Positions 1 through 10,400 of a stretch of 16,846 bases of DNA are shown here, in pieces (position 1 is the stretch's first letter; each line of letters begins with the position of its first letter). Source of the DNA: Moraxellaceae bacterium (lineage in GTDB: Bacteria; Pseudomonadota; Gammaproteobacteria; Pseudomonadales; Ketobacteraceae). Under the pieces are notes generated by a model that had not been told where the DNA came from, made no database searches, and saw only the letters and a list, made by a program, of their open reading frames with translations. Made by a program: the position numbers and the translations under genes. The stretch spans positions 7,411 through 24,256 of the forward strand of contig NVVG01000025.1 in NCBI GenBank assembly GCA_002402125.1. Direction: 5' to 3'.

Positions 1-1475
1 TTTTCTATCTACCTTGCCATTAGGGGTTAATGGCATTGCTTCCATTTCTACAAAGGCTGTTGGCACCATGTAGTCGGGTAGGCTTTCTTTTAGGTAAGTT
101 CGTATATCTGCATTTTTTACCGACTCTTCTGCCACGGTGTAATAAGCAACTAAATATTTAACCCCGCTGGCATCTTCATGAGGGTGCACCACGCCTTCCT
201 TGATGACATCAAACCGATTAAATACGGTTTCAATTTCACCAAGTTCGATGCGGAAGCCGCGTATTTTCACTTGATGATCCAAACGACCCAAGCATTCTAG
301 ATTACCATTTTTTAGGTATCGAACTAAATCACCGGTTTTATAAATCCGGGAATTTGTATCGCTAGAAAATGGATTGTTAACAAAAGCGCCTTCTGTTAGC
401 TCTGGACTATAAAGATACCCATCGGCTAAACCATCACCGCCAATATATAACTCCCCTGCAACACCGACCGGTACCGGTCGCATCATGCGGTCTAATACAT
501 AACATTGAGTATTTGCGATGGGCTTACCAATAGGAACGGTTCCTCCTAATGGTTGCTCCAAATGATAGAGTGATGACCATACCGTGGTTTCGGTGGGGCC
601 ATAAACATTAGTAAGGTTTACCCCGTTATCCAATAAAGCATTGGCAAGGCCTATCGGCAACGGCTCTCCTCCACATAACCCTCTAAACGGTCTATCTATC
701 TTCCAACCGCTATTAACTAACATATGCCATGTGGCGGGTGTGGCTTGTAAGAAACTTACCTGCTGTTGTTCTATCAGCTGCATAAGCTGAGCAACATCCA
801 TAGATTGTTCTTTGGTGGCTAACAATACACGAGCGCCATTGAGTAACGGCAAGAACAATTCTAACCCTGCGATATCAAAAGACAGTGAGGTAACTGCTAA
901 TAAAATATCCTCTTTATCAATGCCTATATCACGCTTCATGCCAAACAGGAAGTTGCTAAAAGCCTTTTGGGATATGGCAACACCTTTGGGGTTACCGGTA
1001 GAACCTGATGTATAAATCACATACGCTAGATCACTGGTACTGCCAACTGGCGTTGGATTTTCTGCAACCACTGGCCCTGATTGATCCAGCTCTTGCTGAA
1101 TAGTATCAAGACAAATTATTTTTGCAGCGGAGGTTTCAGGTAAAACCTCGCTAAGCGCAACTTGGGTTAATATAACAGAAGGTTTCGCGTGCTCAATAAC
1201 GTATTTAATTCTCGCTTTCGGATATTCTGGGTCGATAGGCACATAGGCCGATCCGGATTTAAGTACCGCTAATAGCGATACCAGCATATCAACCGAGCGA
1301 CTACAGCAGACACCAATTAGATCACCAGGCTTAACGCCCTGTGCCATTAAATAACCCGCAAGTCTGTTGGCCATTGTATTCAGCGCTTGATAACTAATAT
1401 CTTTGCCTTCTACGGTTAATGCGATGCGATCAGGCGTTGTAGCGACTTGTTGTTCAAACAAACACTGTACGCTGG
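1..1475 (-). other. Adenylation domain A3, glycine-like code DILQLGVVWK
   Basis: Motifs are VIYTSGSTGNPKG (A3), VYGPTETTVW (A5), IYKTGDLVRY (A7), GRLDHQVKIRG (A8) and PNGKVDRK (A10, Lys3621) ending at the first base of the window. The pocket read by eye is D-I-L-Q-L-G-V-V-W-K, from SFDIAGLE, FLQATPATW, GLCGG and NVYGPTETTVW. It is close to the known glycine code DILQLGLIWK, so glycine is the best prediction. Its carrier protein lies outside the window. Confidence 0.85.
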
Positions 1476-4400
1476 TTTCACTATCGTAATCAATGGCGGT
1501 GGTATTCCACGCAACCAATTGTTGATCTATTTCGGCATCACTTAACAGCGGATAACTATCAATTGTAGACTCAGGGCTATCAACAAGGCTATTCAGTAAC
1601 CGTTCAAAATGCTGCGCCATGTTCCCAATGGTGTCTGCCTCAAATAAGTCTGTGGCATATTCAAAATCACAGTGCAGCTTACCCTCTATCTCATTGGCAC
1701 TTAGGGTAAGATCGAACTTGGCGGTTGTTTGATCCCATTCCACGGGTTCTAATACTAGGCCAGACAGGTCAACACTTTCCTCTTTGGGTGTGTTTTGTAA
1801 AATAAACATCACCTGAAATAGCGGTGAGTGACTCATGTCACGTACCACATTTAACTCATCCAAGATCTTTTCAAACGGTAGGTCTTGATAATCAAATGCT
1901 GCCGATGAGTTGAGTTTTACCTGCTGAAGTAATTGTGAAAATGATGGGTTATCGGCGAGTTCCGTTTTTAATACCAAGGTATTAACGAAGAATCCAATAA
2001 TCTCTTCAGTTTCACTGAGTGTTCTATTCGCTACAGGGGTACCGATCAATAGTTCCGTTTGATTACTATAGCGATATAACAACACGTTAAACGCCGCAAA
2101 CATTGTCATAAACAATGTCGCGCCTTGATCACGGCCTAACCCATTCAACTTTTCCGTCAATGTCTCATCGATGACAAAATTATGATGGGCGCCTCGATAA
2201 GATTGAACCGGTGGCCTTACCTTATCTGTGGGCAACTCAAGCACAGTGGAACCGGATAAGGTTTCTTTCCAGTAAGTCAGTTGCTTATCTAATACATCAC
2301 CACTCATCCAATTATTTTGCCAAGCTGCATAGTCTGCGTACTGGAATTCGGCCGGAGGTAGTGTCGAAGGTCCACCGGTAACAAAGGCCTGATACAACTG
2401 CGCGACTTCTCTGATCAAAATACTCAGGGACCATCCATCAGATACAATATGATGCATAGTCACTAACAAGACGTGGTCAATATCAGATAACCGAAGTAAC
2501 TTTGCCCGCAACAATCCTGGTTCTTGTAAGCTAAAGGGCGTTGAAAACTCTACTTCTGCTCTTTGCTTAATCTCTGGCTCAGATGCATCCTCCGACATTT
2601 CCTCAATCGCCACTTCAATTTGTAGCTCAGGCACAATAACTTGCGCACCATTGCCGTCACCATCAACAAAATAGGTGCGGAATGACTCATGCCTATCAAC
2701 AATTTCATTAAACACTCGCTGCAACACATCCACATTCAGCGTTCCCTTTAATCGAAACGCTATAGGCATGTTGTAAGCAGAAGAACCGGGTTCAATCTTG
2801 TCTAGAATCCACAATCGGCGCTGACTGAAGGATAATGGAAGCTCACCATCTCGAGCAATTTTAGCCAGGGTCTGAACTTCATGCTCTTCACCACTGGCTT
2901 GCTCTTGCTCAATAACGTTGGCAATCGCACGAATGGTTGGCCGATCAAATAGCTTTCTTAATGGTAATGCCACGCGATAACGTTTTCGTAAACGTGATAC
3001 CACTTGAGTCGCTAGTAAGGACTGGCCGCCGACCGCAAAGAAGTCGTCATCGATACCAACCTTTTCCAAACTATTTATTTCCAACCCAAGAATTTCTGCC
3101 CAAACCTCATACACACCTTGTTCGATGTCGGTAGTTGGCGCTATATATTCGGCCTGCGATACCGAGCCAATTTTCGCGACTGGCAATGCGGAACGATCAA
3201 TTTTACCATTGGGCGTTAAGGGAAAATCACCCATCAACACAAACGCGGCCGGCATCATATATCCGGGTAACAAATTACTGAGATGTTTAATCAACGATTC
3301 TTCTAAAGCATTTGTCTCGCTAGTTTTAGCAACATCAGCACAAACAACCCAGGCTATCAGTTGTTGCCCCACATTGGGCTGATCCACCACCGCCACCAGG
3401 GATTCCTTAACTTGCTCGTTTTCATTGATAACCGCTTGAATCTCATCGGTTTCGATTCTAAAACCACGCAGCTTAATTTGATGGTCTCGACGCCCAAGAT
3501 ATTCAACCACCCCATCTTGACGGTAACGCACTAAATCACCGGTCTTATACATAATTTCTGCTGATGGCAGATTGGGATTTTCGACAAAAACTTCGTGGGT
3601 TAACCCAGGATTGTTTAGATAACCCGGCCCGACACTATCACCCGCAATACAGAGCTCGCCGATAGCACCAATTGGCAGAATATGATTGCTTGCATCAACA
3701 ATGTAGAGTTTTACATTATCGTTAGGTCGCCCGATGGGCACTGATCCAGATTGTAATTCCCTCTCAACATCTAATCGATGCCAAGTAGCGATATCGGTAC
3801 ATTCTGTTGGCCCATAACTATTAATTATCACGCAGCTTGAGCTGTTGCTCCACTTCTGCAAGCGCTGCAAATTAATCGCTTCCCCCCCAAGGAAAACATT
3901 CTTTAAGCTGGCTATAGGCTGCCAATTTTCTACTTCATCTTGTAATGGGTAAAATGCACTTGGTGCACAGTTCAGCCAGCTGATGTTTTGCTCTTTGATA
4001 AGCCCACACAATTCTTCTGGGTCGTACTCTTGAAAGTTTGGTATCACCAAGCTGGCACCGGTCAACAGTGGCGCAAAGAAATTCTTTTGCGTCAAATCAA
4101 AACCAATCGCACTCATTAGCAGAACATTGTCCTGCTCTGTCATGCCAAACTCTCGACAATACCAAGACAACAAGTTCACTTCTGCGCGGTGAAACGCTCC
4201 GGTGCCCTTTGGCCTGCCGGTTGAACCTGAGGTGTAGATCATATAGAGAAGTTGCTCTGCACTACCTAACAACGCAATTGCTGAACTATCACAAGCTGCA
4301 ATTGATTCGCTCAGCTCATCTAGATTTAGATACTGCCACTGGCCTGAGTTTTTCCCCGTAGGTAATTCACTTGCGATATCACTGCGGGTTAACACCAATG

Positions 4401-7400
4401 AAATAGCCGCATTCTCAATAATGTACTGGATACGCCCATGAGGATAACTAGCATCTAATGGCACATACACTGCGCCTGCTTTTAGAATACCCAAGATGGT
4501 AGACATCAGTTCTGGACAACGATCCAAACACAAGCCCACTTTGTCACCAACAACAACACCCTGCTCAACCAAGTAACGAGCTACTCGGTTAGAGGCTTCA
4601 TCAAGCTGCTGATAGGTTTGTGTATTGTCGCCAAACTGAATCGCCACATTCGCTGGGGTTTTGTTTGCTTGCTCGACAAATAATTGGTGAATTGTTTTAT
4701 CTTTTGCATAATCAACTGCGGTTTGATTCCAATCGACTAGTTGACGATGACTTTCGTCTGCGGTTAACCATTTCAGCTGTTGTAGCGGGGTTTCTGGTGA
4801 CTTAACAACTTCTGCCAATAACGAACAGAAGTGTTCTACCAACCGTTTGGCGGAGTTCGGCAAAAACAAGTCAGTATTAAACCCTAAACTTCCCTGTAAT
4901 TGCCCATCAATTTCAATTAAGTCCAACATCAAGTCAAACTTAACGTTCTCAAACTGCTCCCCCACTGGACTAATCTTTAATCCGGGTAACTGCACACCAT
5001 CGTTCGCCGCTGCAGTCACTAAATTAAACATCACCTGAAATATTGGTGAGTGGCTCATATCTCGCGGGACATTTAGCTCATCAACCAGTCGCTCAAAAGG
5101 CACATCTTGATAAGCATAGGCATCCAACGCATGCTCTCTCACTCGCTCTAATTGTTGGACAAAAGACTCGCCTTCCTCAAAATGCGCTCGCAACGCCAAG
5201 GTATTCACAAAGAAACCAATAATGCTCTCCAACTCGGTGCGGTTTCGATTGGCTATCGGTGTGCCCACAGCAAAGTCATTCTGACCGCTGTATTTATGTA
5301 AAAGTACATTAAATGCAGCCAGCACTGCCTGAAACAAGGTGGCACCATGAGACCGCGCCAACTGATTGAGTCTACGTGTTAGATCCGCATCCAGTACGAT
5401 TTTCTCAAAGGCCCCATTGAAAGTTTGTTTTGGTCCGCGTTTTTTATCGAAAGGCAACTCCAATACTTTCGCATCAGCAAGCTGTTGCTTCCAAAAATCA
5501 ATTTGCTCTTGCAGCACATCACCCTGCAGCCATTCTCGCTGCCATACCGAAAAATCCGCATAGTGAATTTTTAGATCCGCTAAAGGCGACGGGCTACCGT
5601 TACTAAAGGCCTCATAGATCGTTACCAGGTCCTGCATCAAAATTCCATTTGACCAACCATCGGAAATAATGTGATGCATATTAACGATCAATACATAAGA
5701 CAGATCTGTCAGTTTCAATAACCGGGTTCTAATCAACGGCCCAGCTTGCAAGTCGAAGTTAAAACTCACTTCTTCCTGAGCTTGCTTTAAGGCTTCCGTA
5801 TCTCTGTCTTTGGCGGACATATTGGAAATATCATGGCATTTAATTTTCCAATCTACCTTTGGACCAATAACTTGATAGGGCACGTCGTCAATATTGGTAA
5901 AATAAGTACGTAAACTGTCATGCCGATTAATAATTTCCGAAAAAACTTTACTTAACAGATCGACATCTAATACTCCGTCAAGCTTTATTGCGCCGGGCAT
6001 GTTGTAGGCTGGTGTGCCTGGATCCAGCTGATCCAAAAACCACAAACGTTGTTGTGCAAAAGAAATAGGCAAGGGTTGGCTTTTATCCACCGGTACAATC
6101 TCAGGGGCTTTTGCCACTCCACCTTTTTGAGCATGGCGAACTAACCGCGCCAACTCCGAAACCGAAGGTGACAAGAACAAATCACGCACCCTAACCTCAA
6201 TATCAAACGCTTGGTTGGTTCGGGAAATAATCCGAGTTGCAAGCAGAGAGTTGCCACCTAAATCAAACAGATTATCTAACACACCAATGTTTGGTGTTGC
6301 CAAAACATCCGTCCAGATTGTCACTAACTGTGTTTCTAGCGCATCTCTTGGGGCAATGTACTCGGATTTTTTGCTATCCGCTTCGCTAGGATCCGGCAAT
6401 GCTTTGCGGTCTACTTTTCCATTCGGTGTTAACGGCCAATGAGGCAATACCACCAATGCATTTGGTAGCATATATTCAGGCAGATGTTGCCGTATATTAT
6501 CTCGCCACTGATCTTGCAGCAGGGTCTTCGCTTGCTCAAAACCTTCTGCGCTTAAGACTACATAAGCAACAAGCTCTTCTTCCTTTAACAGCACCAACGA
6601 ATCGCTCACATCAGCAAGTTGCTGTAGCGTCCATTCAATTTCACCCAGCTCTATACGTAAACCGCGCAACTTAATCTGAAAATCTTTACGGCCAACGTAT
6701 ATCAAGTTGCCATCTGGCTGATAACGTACCAAATCACCGGTGCGATACATCAACCCGTCGCCCAATGGATTATCAACAAATACCTCGGCAGTTAACTCAT
6801 CTTGATTGAGATAACCTAAACCTACCCCCGTGCCGGCAATGCATAGCTCGCCCACACAACCGGGCACCACAACTTGATTAGACTCATTGAGAATATATAG
6901 CTGAGTATTCTGAATCGGTTTGCCTATAGGTATTATCTGATCTGCAGAAGCCACCTGTTCTAAGCGATGATAGGCCACCACATCGGTACATTCTGTAGGG
7001 CCATAACTATTGATCAGCTGTGCCTTACATGCGTTACTGGTCAACCATGGATACAACAACGGCAACTGAATCGACTCACCACCAAGCACTACGTGTTTTA
7101 GTGATGCTAACGCTTGATAACCGTCAAATGCTGCAGTTTCCACCAAAGGATAAAACGCACTCGGCGCGCAGTTCACCACACTCACTTGATGCTGTTGAAT
7201 AAGATCAACGAGCAGTTGTTCGTCAAACAGTTCCATTTTGGGTATGACTAAGGTACCGCCCTGTAACAGGGCCGCGAACAAGTTCTTTTGAGTCAAGTCA
7301 AAACCAACTGCACTCACCAATAACGTTTTGGTGTCATTGCTAAACTGCATTTCATGGGTATACCACTGCTGTAAATTTAGTTCGCCTTTGTGTGTTACTG

Positions 7401-10400
7401 CCGCACCCTTTGGGCGACCAGTAGAGCCTGAGGTATAAATTATATAGATCTGGTCATTTTCATCGATTGCAGTTTTTAGATTGCTATTATCCACATCCGC
7501 GAGGGTTGCCCAATCGGAATCCATCAAAAATACGCGGGCAGCAAGCGCTGGCAATCGATTCGATAATGAAGAATGCGTAATAACAAAAGGAGCGTTGCTA
7601 TCTTCCGCTATAAAGGCAAGACGTTCCTTTGGGTAATTGGCATCCATAGGAACATAGGTACCACCAGCTTTCAGCACCGCTAAGATAGAAACAACCAGAT
7701 CCACAGAGCGATCTAAACATATTCCTACCCGGCTATTGGCTTCCACTTTATTTTTAGACAAATGACGGGCTAACTGATTCGCCTTTTGGTTTAGCATTTC
7801 ATAGGTCAGCTGTGTCTCTTCAAAGACAACGGCGACTTCGTTGGCTGACTTTTCTACCTGAGACTCAAACCACTCAATGATATTGGCATGACCATTTGCA
7901 GCTGCTGCATTGGTTTCAGGCCCCGCCAGCTGTAATGAATTTTCCTCTTGACTGATAATGTACGAGACATCAGAAATTCTATTCGCTTTCCCAGTGACTA
8001 TTTGCTGTGCGATTGACTGCATGCGATCAAGCATCGATAGATCAACAAAACTATTCGCGTCATAAGACAAGGCTAACGTTAAGTTGTCGGAAAATTCTTC
8101 CACTACCAACTGTACTGCATTTTTTATCTTAGCAACTGATATCTCGGGAAACACTCTTGTCCCTTGCACATTCTTTCCAGCATTCATTCTATAGTGGTTA
8201 TACCTAAACGCCACCGGTGCCTGCGGCAAAACAACCCGCTGCTCATCTAGAGATAAAGCTCGATAGTTTTGAACATCGGCTTGATACTTTTTCTCATTGG
8301 CAAATAGCTCAGCAACTGTAGAATTTTTATCAAATAACGCCGCCGGAAAAATCACTGGAATCTGTTGGTAAAAACAACCCAGATCACTCTCATCAAGCCC
8401 CTGGCGATTCTTATGGAATTCAAAAATATGAAAGTCATCCTCTGACCGACAATAGTGTTGAACCAACAAACCGTAAACAGATTTAAAGAATGACGCCAGA
8501 TTAATGCCTTGCCTACTACAATAACTGGAAATACCCGCACGCAAATCAGCGTCGATCGTTAACGAATGTGTCTCTTCATTAGCGCCCTGTAATTCTAACG
8601 ACGTATCCGATGACTCACGGGTTGAGTCAGGCATTGAAAACTGCAGAGGTTCTACCGATTTAGCAGTTTCATGCCAAAATTCAAGTACTTCGTCTGCATC
8701 CGTCCGCGCCTTATCCCTCAGCTGATATTCTTTGTTCGCGCCCACTCTAGCAGACACATCAGTTTCATGCCCTGCCATTAACCTATCATAAAAATCCAGC
8801 ACCTCATCAACATGCAAGAAGGCAGAAGCTTCATCTAGCAGTATACGATGATAACAAAAAACTAACTTTTTCTTATCCGTTTCATTTTGCAACAGGTGAT
8901 AGTTTACTAGTGGATCTGTTAGCAAGTTAATCGATTGGTGCATTAACTCTTTTGCGGACCGCTCTAGATCACCATCTATAGACTGTACATGCAAGGTAGC
9001 GGCTAACTGATTCTGCAAAATAAAATAGGCGGCATCAGCCCCCTTAAGATACGTTTTTACCAAACTGGCTCTTAGGATTTCATGTTGATTTATTGATAGC
9101 TGAATGGCGTGAGACATTTTGTCAACATCGACATCATCTTCAAACTCAACGGTAATGCCATAAGAATTTTCAACACTTTTCTCATCACTCTCTTCATCGC
9201 TCTCTTCATCAGACTTGTAAGCACGATAGAGATATTGCTGATTACTATTTAAGGATAGGATACGACTCTGAGTTGCATCTGCGCCCAAAGCCTGCAACAA
9301 CTCCTCATCACTAAACAGCTGAATAGACTCTAGTGTTTTTTGCTTGGATTTTTCACCAAAAACCGCCGTTAATTCGGACAATAAGTGCTGATACTGCTCA
9401 ATCATTGTGACAATGGTTGATTCGTTAAACAAACCAATGTTGTATTCCACGCTGCCACTGTAACTTGTACCTTGACGGGCAACCGCAAGCACTATTTCCA
9501 TTCGCGCTGACTTACTCGATGAAGGTATATCCGTCACATCCAATGGCCCTACACCCAACGCCTTGGTTTCATCACCTTCATTGATATTAAGCAACTGAAA
9601 CCCCACCTGTGCCAAGGGGGAGTAACCCGGCTGTCGCTCCAATGACATTTCTTCTAGCAACATATCAATCGGTAGGTCTTGGTGACTAAAGCCATCCAAC
9701 ACCATGGTTTTTACCCGCTGATAAAACGTGTTAACGGTTAAATCTGAATCCAGCTGCAAACGCAACATCAGCATATTAACAAAAAAGCCAATCAACTCTT
9801 GTGTCTCACCACGGTCTCGACCCGCAACAGGAGCACCTAACACCACATCAGAGGTATTAGCATAGCGCGATAATAATAATTGCCACGCACCTAAGGTGAT
9901 CATATAAGGCGTCAGTTTTTCTCTATCAGCAAAGGTTTCTATTTGAGCTGCTAATGTAGGCGACAATTCAAAACTATGCACTGCACCGCGGCTACTTTGC
10001 ATATCAACACGAGGTTTATCGGTTGGCATATCTAATACTGGCGGCGCACCATCAAGAGTTTTCAACCAATAGGCTAAATGCTCTTTTTGCTCCTTACTTT
10101 CTACCCATGCTCGTTGCCACTCGGAATAATCTGCGTATTGAATAGGTAAATCAGGCAATAGCGCCGGAGTATCGGCCGTCTTGGCTATGTAGAAGGCCAT
10201 TATTTCTTTCAGCAGCACCTCCATGGACCAACCATCAGAGATGATATGGTGCATGCAGGCAATTAATACGTATTCGGGATTGCCCGCTTCGGCAGCGTTA
10301 ACCGTAATTAGCTTGCCTCTGAATAAAGGACCGCAACTCAAATCAAAAGGCGTCAATGCATCTTCATTTACCCAATGAGCGATCTGTGATTCTTTTTCAT

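Noticed and set aside
812..8540. Many small plus-strand and minus-strand open frames of 60-107 codons
   Set aside because: They overlap the large synthetase frame in other phases, have no recognisable motifs, and are expected shadows of a long coding region.
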